From an uncultured Blautia sp. (lineage in GTDB: Bacteria; Bacillota; Clostridia; Lachnospirales; Lachnospiraceae): a stretch of DNA of 45,086 bases. Location of the stretch: assembly GCA_946557785.1 (NCBI GenBank), contig CAMNTH010000025.1:1-45086 (forward strand), written 5' to 3'. Made by a program: the position numbers and the translations under genes. This document shows positions 34,589 to 43,036 of the stretch, piece after piece (position 1 is the stretch's first letter; each line of letters opens with the position of its first letter). Under the pieces are notes generated by a model that did no database searches, was not told where the DNA came from, and saw only the letters and a list, made by a program, of their open reading frames with translations.

Positions 34589-37378
34589 TTATTCCTTGGA
34601 ATCTCCAAGTCTCACTTTTTCCACGTAGTCCGCAACATCCCGGGATGCATTATCAAACAAATAGGATTTGCTGCTTTGACGGCGTTTCTGCAAATCCATG
34701 CGCATCTCACCTGCGGTCCTGTCAATTTCTTCTTTCAGCCCTCTTGCAGAAATCCGGTGGGCTCCCTGCCCAAGAATAATGATCTGTTCCAGGCGGTCTG
34801 AGGTTGCAACCGTTACCTGATGCTGCCGCCCGATCCTGTGGACGGTTTTTTCTATATACTGATCCGCCGTCTCTGCTTCCTTTGTATAGACCACATGAAT
34901 ATTATGGTACTTCAGTACTTCCTCCCTGTGGCCTTCCACCTTATACGCATCAAACACCAAGATCAGCGGACATTTTTTAAAGCCCTGATAATTGGACAGG
35001 ATATCCATCAGCTTATCCTGGGCTGCATGAATATCTGCCTCTGCCAGTTCTTTTAAGTCCTCCCAGGCAAAGATAATATTATAGCCATCTACCAAAAGAT
35101 ACTCTTCCCGGGATTTCTTCACAGGCGTATACTTTTTATAATCATAAGATGCATGAACCGTCTTTTTCTGAAAAGAATTCCGCTCCCGCTTCACAGGGCC
35201 GAATGTCCTCTCAAAAATCGCCTGCAGTTCTTTTTCATCTTCATAGCTGCCGCTGTAGGAAAAGTTTGTTTTTTTACCGGAGCTTCCTTGTACTTCCCGG
35301 GATGGACACTCAGAGGGAATCTCTTCCTCCTCAAAATCCTCATACCACATCTGTGCAGATGATTGGATTTCCTCCAAATCCACTCCGCTCTCCAGATGCA
35401 TATAACTTTCCACCTCATCCCATGGCACTACGAATCCTGCTCCATGGGCGCAAAATACAGAACCCGTGGGATTTTCCAGATCACTCTCCGGGTCATAGCC
35501 TATGGACTGGACAATTTTCTCCTGCTCCTTGCAGGGAGCATATCCTTTCAGTGAGCAAAACATGCGGCCTCTGCCCTTCGTGTAGGAAGTCACCTGGTTC
35601 TGATAATCCCGCATAGCGGATACCGGGGATGTTCCTGTAAGAACCGACATTCCGCCGTCAATCTCCGGAGGCTGGAAGGTGCCCTGCATTTTCTGAATAT
35701 CTGCCATTGCGCGCCCGATCATATCGGAAGGTACTTCCAAACGAAACTCATAATAAGGCTCCAGAAGAATCGTCCTGGCTTTTTTTAGTCCCTGGCGGAC
35801 TGCCCGGTAGGTTGCCTGCCGGAAATCACCACCCTCCGTATGTTTTAAATGTGCGCGCCCTGTCAGAAGCGTAATCTGCATATCTGTAATCGCAGAGCCT
35901 GTAAGGACTCCCTTATGTTCCTTTTCTTCCAAATGTGTCAGGATCAGGCGCTGCCAATTCCTATCCAGCACATCCTCACTGCATGCAGTAAAAAATGTAA
36001 GGCCGCTTCCCGGTTCTCCCGGTTCCAGCAAAAGATGAACCTCTGCATAATGGCGAAGAGGTTCGAAATGCCCCACCCCTTCCACAGGTGCGGCAATAGT
36101 TTCTTTGTAAACAATATTTCCTGTACCAAATTCCACAGCCATGCGGAAACGATCCCATATGAGCCTTTTCAGAACTTCGATCTGCACCTCTCCCATAAGC
36201 TGTGCGTGGATTTCCCCAAGCTGCTCGTTCCAGACAATATGGAGCTGAGGTTCCTCTTCCTCAAGCTGCTTTAGCTTCCGCAGCATCTGATGCACATCGC
36301 AGTCTTTTGGAAGCTCTATCCTATAACTCAGTACAGGCTCCAGAACCGGCATATCCGATTCCGCTTCTATGCCAAGCCCCTGACCTGGGTAGGTTTTATT
36401 AAGTCCTGTGACAGCACAGACAGTTCCTGCTTCTGCTTCCTTAATAAGCTCAAATTTAGCTCCGGAATAGATACGCAGCTGGTCTGCCTTTTCTTCCCAG
36501 ATTTCCTCTTCTTCGCCCGTGCGGAAGGGCTGCACACCATTTTCTTTTTGATTTGTCAGAAGGGATTTCACCTTTAATGTCCCTCCTGTTATTTTCAGAT
36601 AAGTAAGGCGGTTCCCCTGGTCGTCCCTTGCGATCTTATAGACTTTTGCACCGAAATCCACAGGGTATACAGGAGGGCGGGCATACTTTTCCACACCTTT
36701 TAAAAATTCCTCCACACCGGTCAATTTCAGTGCGGATCCAAAATAACAGGGAAATACTTTTCTTCCTGCGATCAGCCCTGCAATTTCCTCATCTTCCAAT
36801 ATCCCCGTTTCCAGATATTTCTCCAACAGCTCCTCGCCGCCGCACATAGCCAGGGCTTCCATCCGCTCCTCCTGGTCTTCTTCCCCAAAATCCAGGCAGT
36901 TTTCATCCAAATGTTTCCGAAGATCCATCAGAAGCCCGTCCCTGTACGTTCCTTCCTGGTCCATTTTATTTACAAATAAAAATACGGGGATCTTATATCT
37001 TGCCAGGAGCCGCCATAAAGTCAGCGTATGGCCCTGTACGCCGTCTGCTCCGCTGATCACTAGGATAGCATAATCCAGTACCTGCAGTGTCCGTTCCATC
37101 TCCGCCGAAAAATCCACATGCCCCGGCGTATCAAGAAGGGTAATCTCCGTGTCCCCCAAATCCAGCACGGCCTGCTTTGAAAAGATGGTGATCCCGCGCT
37201 CCCTCTCCAGGGAAAAATTATCCAGGAACGCATCTCCATGATCTACTCTCCCAAGCTTTCTGATTTTCCCGCATTGAAATAAAAGCCCCTCGGACAAGGT
37301 GGTTTTCCCTGCATCCACATGGGCTAAAATCCCTATACTAATATGTTTTTTGGATTTATTTTCTGAAGTATCTCCCAT
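34589..37378 (-). CDS. Tet(M)/EF-G-like GTPase fused to a Rae1/YacP-type NYN endonuclease
   Basis: This protein has about 929 residues (941 if begun at 37414; numbers here use the longer frame). ATG 37378 is preferred because AAGGGA lies 8 bases before it. The first 650 residues are a translational GTPase of the ribosomal-protection type: AHVDAGKTT (31-39), DTPGHVDF (95-102), NKMD (149-152), then EF-G-like domains II-V. The domain IV loop that in Tet(M) carries the tetracycline-dislodging Tyr/Pro motif (YSPVSTPADFR) is replaced by LKHTEGGDFR, so drug release is doubtful. After a charged linker, residues 770-941 match B. subtilis Rae1 (YacP), a ribosome A-site mRNA endonuclease: LLVDGYNIIFAW, TKEAETADQYIE, VATSDRLEQ and GQGAHRISAR. 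The acidic residues D776, D822, D851 and D873 are in place. It probably enters stalled ribosomes and cuts the message (inference). Confidence 0.92.
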   Translation of the reverse strand: MGDTSENKSKKHISIGILAHVDAGKTTLSEGLLFQCGKIRKLGRVDHGDAFLDNFSLERERGITIFSKQAVLDLGDTEITLLDTPGHVDFSAEMERTLQVLDYAILVISGADGVQGHTLTLWRLLARYKIPVFLFVNKMDQEGTYRDGLLMDLRKHLDENCLDFGEEDQEERMEALAMCGGEELLEKYLETGILEDEEIAGLIAGRKVFPCYFGSALKLTGVEEFLKGVEKYARPPVYPVDFGAKVYKIARDDQGNRLTYLKITGGTLKVKSLLTNQKENGVQPFRTGEEEEIWEEKADQLRIYSGAKFELIKEAEAGTVCAVTGLNKTYPGQGLGIEAESDMPVLEPVLSYRIELPKDCDVHQMLRKLKQLEEEEPQLHIVWNEQLGEIHAQLMGEVQIEVLKRLIWDRFRMAVEFGTGNIVYKETIAAPVEGVGHFEPLRHYAEVHLLLEPGEPGSGLTFFTACSEDVLDRNWQRLILTHLEEKEHKGVLTGSAITDMQITLLTGRAHLKHTEGGDFRQATYRAVRQGLKKARTILLEPYYEFRLEVPSDMIGRAMADIQKMQGTFQPPEIDGGMSVLTGTSPVSAMRDYQNQVTSYTKGRGRMFCSLKGYAPCKEQEKIVQSIGYDPESDLENPTGSVFCAHGAGFVVPWDEVESYMHLESGVDLEEIQSSAQMWYEDFEEEEIPSECPSREVQGSSGKKTNFSYSGSYEDEKELQAIFERTFGPVKRERNSFQKKTVHASYDYKKYTPVKKSREEYLLVDGYNIIFAWEDLKELAEADIHAAQDKLMDILSNYQGFKKCPLILVFDAYKVEGHREEVLKYHNIHVVYTKEAETADQYIEKTVHRIGRQHQVTVATSDRLEQIIILGQGAHRISARGLKEEIDRTAGEMRMDLQKRRQSSKSYLFDNASRDVADYVEKVRLGDSKE

Positions 37379-37417
37379 GGAAAATGTCCCTTTCTGTTGT
37401 ACATGATCATACATCTC

Positions 37418-38206
37418 TTATGCAGCAATATCTTTGTGTCCGTAATACCAGATTCCTATCAATACAGCTGCCAATCCATACAAAACACCAAGGCCTAAAA
37501 GCCCCATATCAATCCTTGCATCTGCCACAATACCCGACGCCTCCCCATAGGCAAAAGGCGTAATAAATCGAAGTATCCTAGCCTGGTCACTGATGTTTGC
37601 AATAATGTTCAGGAAGTAAAATACTGCCGCAAGTCCAAGGCCAAGTCCAAGTCCGCTGCTTTTAATAAACGCAGAAATCCCGAAGCAAATCCCTGCAATT
37701 TCAAGCTGCATTACCAAAAAGGCGGCGTGGGTAAGAAAAAACTCCTGTGTTTTCAATGTTTCTCCAAGCATTTGAAATGACCCAAAAGCCACAGCCGCTG
37801 CAATAAGGTTCATCCCAAGGATCTGTACAAATACGGCTGCCAGTTTCTGGCCGGCAACAGAAAGTCTGGATACCGGATGGGTTAAAAGAAACTCTGCAGT
37901 ATGCTCTTTTTCTTCCTTGGCAAGGGACGTAATTCCCATTAGCGCCGCATAAAAGGCACCTCCCAGACCCAGGATATTTCCACATTCCACAGCATAGAAT
38001 CCCATAGCCTCACCGAAACTTATCTGATCCATTCCAAAAGCTGCGGTAAAGCTTCCCAGATTGGCAAAGAGATCATTAATCCCTGACATCTGCTCTTTCA
38101 TCTCCGGATAAAGAGCCATACACACAATGATCATAAATGCAATGATACCTGTCCAGAGGGCAAAAGCGATACGTCCCCTCCGTAATTCGTGAGAAAAAAT
38201 AATCAT
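37418..38206 (-). CDS. ABC-2 type transporter permease
   Basis: This 262-residue polytopic protein has about six hydrophobic segments (for example 15-33, 77-95, 118-142 and 178-200). It has the single-protein ABC-2 permease plan typical of drug or bacteriocin exporters. A TAEFLLTHPVSRLSVAGQKL motif of this family is present. Its start overlaps the ATPase stop by 4 bases and the GTPase-nuclease gene follows closely, so all three may share a transcript. The substrate is unknown. Confidence 0.9.
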   Translation of the reverse strand: MIIFSHELRRGRIAFALWTGIIAFMIIVCMALYPEMKEQMSGINDLFANLGSFTAAFGMDQISFGEAMGFYAVECGNILGLGGAFYAALMGITSLAKEEKEHTAEFLLTHPVSRLSVAGQKLAAVFVQILGMNLIAAAVAFGSFQMLGETLKTQEFFLTHAAFLVMQLEIAGICFGISAFIKSSGLGLGLGLAAVFYFLNIIANISDQARILRFITPFAYGEASGIVADARIDMGLLGLGVLYGLAAVLIGIWYYGHKDIAA

Positions 38207-39087
38207 TTCTGCTCCCCTCCCTTTTCATAATAATGGAGAAAAATTTCCTCCAAATCCGGCTCCGTGATCAAAAGATCTTCCACAGGCAGATCCTTTATTG
38301 CCAGGATCAGTTCCTTCATATCTCCTTCAAAAAGAAAACTTACACGTCCCTCTTCCCCGTTCGTTTCCCTGATTCCTGATATGGACGGTGCCTTGGAAAT
38401 CCCCCTGATTTCAACCTTTCTGCACTGCTTTCCTGCAAGACGCTCCACACTGTCGCAGGCAATGAGCCTGCCTTCCCGGAGAATTGCTGCTCTGGTACAA
38501 TGCTGCTGTATTTCCGGAAGGACATGGGAAGAGAGAATAATCGTTTTTCCTGCGTGATGGCGTTCCTCTACAAGGGCAAAAAACTCCTTCTGCATCAAAG
38601 GATCCAGTCCGCTTGTAGGCTCATCCAGCACCAGAAGCTGCGGATCATGCTGAAAAGCAGACACGATAGCAACTTTTTTACGATTTCCAAGAGAAAGCTC
38701 ACCGATCTTGCGCCGTGTATCAAGATCAAATCGCCGGCACAGCTTTTCCCTTTCATCTGCACAATTCTTTCCATAGAGCTTTTCGGAAAGGCAAAGTACT
38801 TCCGAAACCCGCATTCCGCTGTAAAATACCGCTTCAGAAGGCAGGTAGCCTACTTCTTTCAAGATACTTTTATTATCCTTTCCTACTGGGCGGCCAAAGA
38901 TCTCCGCATGTCCGGAGGTTAGCTTTACCAGACCCAGGAGCACCCTTTCTGTGGTACTTTTCCCAGCCCCGTTGGGACCTATAAATCCGAAAATCTCCCC
39001 TTCCCTGATATTCAGGTTCAGGTCTATGATTCCACGGCTCTTTCCATAATATTTTGTGAGATTTGTAGTTCGTACAATATCCTGCAT
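38203..39087 (-). CDS. ABC transporter ATP-binding protein
   Basis: This 294-residue ATPase pairs with the ABC-2 permease. Walker A is GPNGAGKST (37-45) and Walker B is LLVLDEPTSGLD. The signature is degenerate (LSLGNRKKV in place of LSGGQ), which occurs in this exporter subclass. A C-terminal extension of about 80 residues is typical of Nat/Bcr-type ATPases. Translation is coupled with the permease. Efflux of an antibiotic or lipid-like molecule is possible but unsupported. Confidence 0.93.
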   Translation of the reverse strand: MQDIVRTTNLTKYYGKSRGIIDLNLNIREGEIFGFIGPNGAGKSTTERVLLGLVKLTSGHAEIFGRPVGKDNKSILKEVGYLPSEAVFYSGMRVSEVLCLSEKLYGKNCADEREKLCRRFDLDTRRKIGELSLGNRKKVAIVSAFQHDPQLLVLDEPTSGLDPLMQKEFFALVEERHHAGKTIILSSHVLPEIQQHCTRAAILREGRLIACDSVERLAGKQCRKVEIRGISKAPSISGIRETNGEEGRVSFLFEGDMKELILAIKDLPVEDLLITEPDLEEIFLHYYEKGGEQK

Positions 39088-39138
39088 ATAGTTCCTCCCC
39101 CATTTCGCCGCAGCACTTTTGGCTGTCCTTCTTATTCT

Positions 39139-40164
39139 TTAATATAGCTCCTTATGGTCTTGTCTCCAGTATCGTGCTATCTGTCGTTCTTCCAGATCAT
39201 TCACAAAATCTTCTTTATAAGCAAGAAAATCCTCCAGATCCATTAAAATATGATAAAGCATGGCTCTTCCTTCAAACTCCTCCCTGGAAACAGGAAGTGG
39301 CTGTTTTTCCATTTCAGCAAAAATGCGGCGCAGGAACTCCAGCTGAGGTGCAGGAACATTTGCCTCAAGCACATACTCCGCCAGGTACAGTATATAGTTT
39401 GCAATTATTTTTGCCTGCCCGGGCATAGTACGTATCCTTTTTACCTCGTCATGAAGATCCTGAATCACCTGGCATTGCTTTATCCTCATCTCAAAATACG
39501 CAATATAATACCCAGGATGGGACTGAAAGGTATTGTTCTGATATTCATAAGCATTCCTGATATACCCGCCAAGCTGCTCCTTAAGGCTGCTGATATCTTC
39601 CCATACGTTTCTCCCGGACTCCTGCTGCAAAAGATAAGATGCCATCTCCTTTAAAATCATCTGAAGCTGCTGCTCCGTTCTTCTCATATTAGCAATGATT
39701 TCTCTTTTCCGGCCTGGATTCGCATGATAAAGATTCAGTACAACTGCTATGGAAATACCAATAAAAACCAACAAAAACTCATTCAAAAAAAAGTCCCAGT
39801 CAAAATCCCTGGTAGTTAAAAAATGGGTTCCAATCACTGCGTTTACGGATATTGTTGCCTTCTGTCCCAGAAGCTCACTTACCAGAACCAGAATAAAAAT
39901 AAATGCTCCGTAAGCTGCCCAATCACTCCCAAGATGCGTAAAGGTCAGCCAGGCCAGCAAAACTGCTGCCAGAAACGTAATAATTCTGTAAAGGGAAAGC
40001 CTTAAAGTTTCCCACTTGGTAGTAACCAGGGTTAAAAGCGCAATACTTCCCGCAAAAGTCCCGTATTCCAGATGCAGCAGGCGAGCCGCATAAATTGCTG
40101 CACTGCTTCCTGCCGCAAGCTTTGAGGTACGCAGCAAAAGCTTCTTCAAGTTTTCTCTTTCCAA
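39139..40164 (-). CDS. Aromatic acid exporter family protein (FUSC/DUF939-like)
   Basis: This 341-residue protein has an N-terminal membrane domain (about 4-6 helices within residues 15-145) and a long helical cytoplasmic domain containing EQQLQMILKEMASYL. It matches the ArAE_1/DUF939 family, whose members include B. subtilis YgaE and YqjA. The start is a TTG with GGGAGA five bases before it; no ATG is available in frame nearby. A TATACT -10 lies at 40206-40211. It may be co-transcribed with the ABC exporter 51 bases downstream. The substrate is unknown. Confidence 0.85.
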   Translation of the reverse strand: MERENLKKLLLRTSKLAAGSSAAIYAARLLHLEYGTFAGSIALLTLVTTKWETLRLSLYRIITFLAAVLLAWLTFTHLGSDWAAYGAFIFILVLVSELLGQKATISVNAVIGTHFLTTRDFDWDFFLNEFLLVFIGISIAVVLNLYHANPGRKREIIANMRRTEQQLQMILKEMASYLLQQESGRNVWEDISSLKEQLGGYIRNAYEYQNNTFQSHPGYYIAYFEMRIKQCQVIQDLHDEVKRIRTMPGQAKIIANYILYLAEYVLEANVPAPQLEFLRRIFAEMEKQPLPVSREEFEGRAMLYHILMDLEDFLAYKEDFVNDLEERQIARYWRQDHKELY

Positions 40165-40274
40165 TCCATTCTCCCATCTTTTGAAAAAAATTTTTCATGC
40201 CATTCAGTATATCATGATTTTTATTGCAAAAAAACCCCAAATCAAAACATTTCTTGTTTTAAGGAAATTCACAT

Positions 40275-40312
40275 AAAAAATAACCTGTCCTTTAGCGGAC
40301 AGATTATTTTTT
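40275..40312. terminator. Terminator downstream of oleate hydratase
   Basis: The stem AAAAAATAACCTGTCC pairs with GGACAG plus ATTATTTTTT around a 6-nt loop, with T runs on both strands. On the minus strand it lies 36 bases after the ohyA stop. Confidence 0.85.
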
Positions 40313-40348
40313 CCGGTTATCCTTCAACATGATAAGTCAGCATGAAAT

Positions 40349-42124
40349 TCAAATGACATGATATTCTTTCAGCAGTTTTTCAATATCTGTATTTTTTATG
40401 AAATTAATTGCCTTCCCAACCGCAATCCTCTCTTTAAATCCAAGCTTCATTTCTGTCAGCGGCGCTCCATCACGAAGTTTAACCGACGCATTCAGCAAAT
40501 CCCGCACATCATATGTGCTGCCCCACACTTCCGGTACTGCACGGTCCACATTAAGAAGCGTATAAACAGCTTCCATTCCTGTACGCATAGAATACTCGGT
40601 TGTAAATATAGTATCTCGTTCCGTTTCTGCAAATTGTCCGATAAAAGCAAAGTTTACAGCGCCATCCGGCACAACCTTTGGGCGGTCCGTATCATTACGG
40701 GGCATAAAGAAGGCATCAATATAGGGCATCATAACAGGAACTGTATTTGCGCTGTTTTGTGCAAGTTCTTCAATCTCATGTTCCGGCACACCGATATGGT
40801 ACAGCCATTCCATGCAGATTTCCTTTCCGGTACAGTCTCTCATGGGTTTCTTTATATAATCTCCAGGCTTGTCATTAAACAATGCATAAACCCATACAAG
40901 GCAATGGCCTTTCGGCTGAGATCGGAACTGAGGCTGACGGTTGATGGTCCAGCTTAACAGCCAGCTTGAATCTTTTACGGTAACAATGCCTCCTGTAACC
41001 ACTTTTCCGGTAAAAGGATCCCGCTTGCAGATATTGGTGATATAAGGAATTATCCTTTGATCCAGCGTCTCTACAGTAGCACTCATCCAATTGCATAATT
41101 CACTATCGTAGCAGAACTTATCAGGATTACCAAAATCAGGGCTTTGGGCAGCAATACGTCTCCACATATCCCAGCCGCCGCCTGGTTTGATCTCAGGATG
41201 ATACGGAGCTGGTTTGTTCTGAGATCCCATTGCCGAATTTTCTACACATCCGCCATTTGTAATAAATACCAGGTCATTCTCTGTCAGATCAACAAATCGG
41301 GGTTCGTTATTTGCTATAAGCTCAATACGCGTTGCCTGTTTTTTCTCTTCCGTAATAGCAAATTCAACATTAACAACCTTCGTATTGTAATGGAAAACTA
41401 CGCCGGCATCCTCCAGGTATTTTACCATTGGAAGAATCATACTCTCATACTGATTGTATTTTGTAAAGCGCAGTGCTGTGAAATCCGGAAGTCCTCCGAT
41501 ATGATGGATATATCTTTTAATGTAGCGCTTCATTTCCAATGCACTGTGCCAGTTCTCAAATGCAAACATGGTCCGCCAGTATAACCAGAAATTTGATTCA
41601 AATACTTCCTCATCAAAGTATTCATCAATGCGTTTATCATATAATTCCTCATCCGGGGTAAAGAACAATCTCATAATTTCCTTCTGTGCTTTTTCTGAAA
41701 CTGCAAACTTCTTATCTGTATGGGCATCCTCTCCGCAATTAACAGTGGCACGGCAAAGAGAATAATTGGGATCCTCCTTATTGAGCCAATAATATTCATC
41801 TAATACACTGACTCCCTCCGTTTCAATAGATGGGATAGAACGGAACAGATCCCACATAACTTCAAAGTGGTTATCCATTTCCCTTCCGCCACGCATTACA
41901 TAGCCAACTCCCGGATATTCAAATCCATCACATGCGCCGCCTGGTATGGAATCTTTTTCAAATATGTGAATATGTTCTCCGCGCATCTGTCCGTCCCGGA
42001 CAAGATAACATGCTGCTGTAAGGGCAGCCAAACCGGTTCCAATAATATAAGCTGATTTATGGTCTACTCCCTCTGGTTTTTTAGGATGTGCAAACGCTTC
42101 GTAGTTTCCGCTTGAATAATACAT
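40349..42124 (-). CDS. ohyA: Oleate hydratase
   Basis: This FAD-dependent enzyme adds water across the cis-9 double bond of oleic, palmitoleic and linoleic acids, giving 10-hydroxy fatty acids. It detoxifies host or dietary unsaturated fatty acids. It has 591 residues from the ATG at 42124, which sits 6 bases after GGAGGT; an ATG two codons earlier lies too close to the ribosome site. With this start the catalytic residues fall at E82 (RGGREMDNHF) and Y201, the same numbers as Staphylococcus aureus OhyA. The FAD loop is IIGTGLAALTAACYL. The promoter carries a TTGAGATCTCAA palindrome, and a TetR gene lies just upstream in the same direction. Confidence 0.97.
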   Translation of the reverse strand: MYYSSGNYEAFAHPKKPEGVDHKSAYIIGTGLAALTAACYLVRDGQMRGEHIHIFEKDSIPGGACDGFEYPGVGYVMRGGREMDNHFEVMWDLFRSIPSIETEGVSVLDEYYWLNKEDPNYSLCRATVNCGEDAHTDKKFAVSEKAQKEIMRLFFTPDEELYDKRIDEYFDEEVFESNFWLYWRTMFAFENWHSALEMKRYIKRYIHHIGGLPDFTALRFTKYNQYESMILPMVKYLEDAGVVFHYNTKVVNVEFAITEEKKQATRIELIANNEPRFVDLTENDLVFITNGGCVENSAMGSQNKPAPYHPEIKPGGGWDMWRRIAAQSPDFGNPDKFCYDSELCNWMSATVETLDQRIIPYITNICKRDPFTGKVVTGGIVTVKDSSWLLSWTINRQPQFRSQPKGHCLVWVYALFNDKPGDYIKKPMRDCTGKEICMEWLYHIGVPEHEIEELAQNSANTVPVMMPYIDAFFMPRNDTDRPKVVPDGAVNFAFIGQFAETERDTIFTTEYSMRTGMEAVYTLLNVDRAVPEVWGSTYDVRDLLNASVKLRDGAPLTEMKLGFKERIAVGKAINFIKNTDIEKLLKEYHVI

Positions 42125-42177
42125 AACCATACCTCCTGAAATTCTAATTATTATATATGTTTTTCGAATACAACTAA

Positions 42178-42206
42178 ATTATACGTTGAGATCTCAAATC
42201 CAACAA
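42178..42206 (-). promoter_or_regulatory. ohyA promoter with palindromic operator in the spacer
   Basis: On the minus strand, TTGTTG (42201-42206) and TATAAT (42178-42183) are 17 bases apart. The perfect palindrome TTGAGATCTCAA (42186-42197) fills the spacer, which is classic repressor placement. The TetR protein at 42299-42865 is the likely binder (inference). Confidence 0.7.
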
Positions 42207-42214
42207 TCAACAGA

Positions 42215-42251
42215 ATAGCCCCATCATCGGATTCTCCGATAACGGGGCTAT
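42215..42251 (-). terminator. Hairpin between tetR and ohyA
   Basis: ATAGCCCC/GGGGCTAT encloses ATCGGA/TCCGAT, making a stable nested stem but with little T tail. A second perfect inverted repeat, TCAACAAAT (42265-42273)/ATTTGTTGA (42280-42288), lies 11 bases after the tetR stop. Together they probably end tetR transcription. Confidence 0.55.
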
Positions 42252-42298
42252 ATTGTTGTCTTTTTCAACAAATTCCAGCATTTGTTGATATGGTTATT

Positions 42299-42865
42299 TT
42301 AATAAGTTTTATCTATACGGCACTTTTCAAGCATACGAACCACATCGCCTTCAATAAGGCAGCTCAGTCTTTCGATCATCTTTTCCGGCGGCGCTTTCAT
42401 ATCCTGCCGTATCCAATCCAGCATCATTCCCACAAAAGCAAACTTGTAAAAATCGGCAATAAACTTCTTGTCATCCTCTCTGACATTCATGTCTTTTGCG
42501 CATTCTTCCACCACCTTAATGATCAGCTGATAAACAACCCTGTATAAATATTGAATGATCTGCTCCTGGCTGACATGCCGATAAACATTCAAAATAAACG
42601 GTTTGTTTTCTTCCACTGCATGAAAGATATTAAGGAGTCCCTGTTCCCATGTATCATATGTGGTATTGCCTTTTGCTGCTTTATGTGCGTCTTCCTCACA
42701 AGACCACTCAATCAGGTCATAAATATCTTTAAAATGATAATAAAAAGTTGCACGATTGACGCCGCAGTCTTCTGCAATATCATTAATCGTAATCTTCGTA
42801 ACCGGCTTTTTTAATAATAGATTTTTCAGAGACGCTTCCAATGCTCTTTTCGTTATATCTGACAT
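42299..42865 (-). CDS. TetR/AcrR-family regulator
   Basis: This 188-residue TetR-type regulator has an HTH in TINDIAEDCGVNRATFYYHFKDI (split here as TINDIAEDCGV and NRATFYYHFKDI, about 26-48). A helical ligand-binding domain of the DhaS-like class follows. It lies upstream of ohyA in the same orientation, separated by a hairpin and the ohyA promoter. Fatty-acid sensing is a reasonable guess from context only. Confidence 0.9.
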   Translation of the reverse strand: MSDITKRALEASLKNLLLKKPVTKITINDIAEDCGVNRATFYYHFKDIYDLIEWSCEEDAHKAAKGNTTYDTWEQGLLNIFHAVEENKPFILNVYRHVSQEQIIQYLYRVVYQLIIKVVEECAKDMNVREDDKKFIADFYKFAFVGMMLDWIRQDMKAPPEKMIERLSCLIEGDVVRMLEKCRIDKTY

Positions 42866-42916
42866 TTTTCTCTACTTTACACTTCCTATAAATCGTTTCT
42901 CAGCGTTTTCAAATAT

Positions 42917-42945
42917 ATTATAACCGAAATATCCTTAAATGTTAA
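42917..42945 (-). promoter_or_regulatory. tetR promoter
   Basis: On the minus strand, TTAACA (42940-42945) and TATAAT (42917-42922) are 17 bases apart. No copy of the ohyA palindrome is present here. Confidence 0.55.
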
Positions 42946-42967
42946 TATGTTAAAAGATTTCAGTTTC

Positions 42968-42996
42968 TTGCATTTTCCGGTAAAATCATTTATAAT
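42968..42996 (+). promoter_or_regulatory. Promoter of the DUF2726 gene
   Basis: TTGCAT (42968-42973) and TATAAT (42991-42996) are 17 bases apart, back to back with the tetR promoter. Confidence 0.6.
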
Positions 42997-43036
42997 AAAA
43001 ATCCTACATTCAGTCTCTTTATGGAGGTGCGGTCAG

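Noticed and set aside
34589..37378. Calling the GTPase a tetracycline-resistance gene
   Set aside because: The domain IV loop needed for tetracycline release in Tet(M) is not conserved and the nuclease fusion points to another role.
42947..43036. N-terminal 30 residues of the open frame before the DUF2726 gene
   Set aside because: They overlap the TTGCAT/TATAAT promoter, and GGAGG points to ATG 43037.
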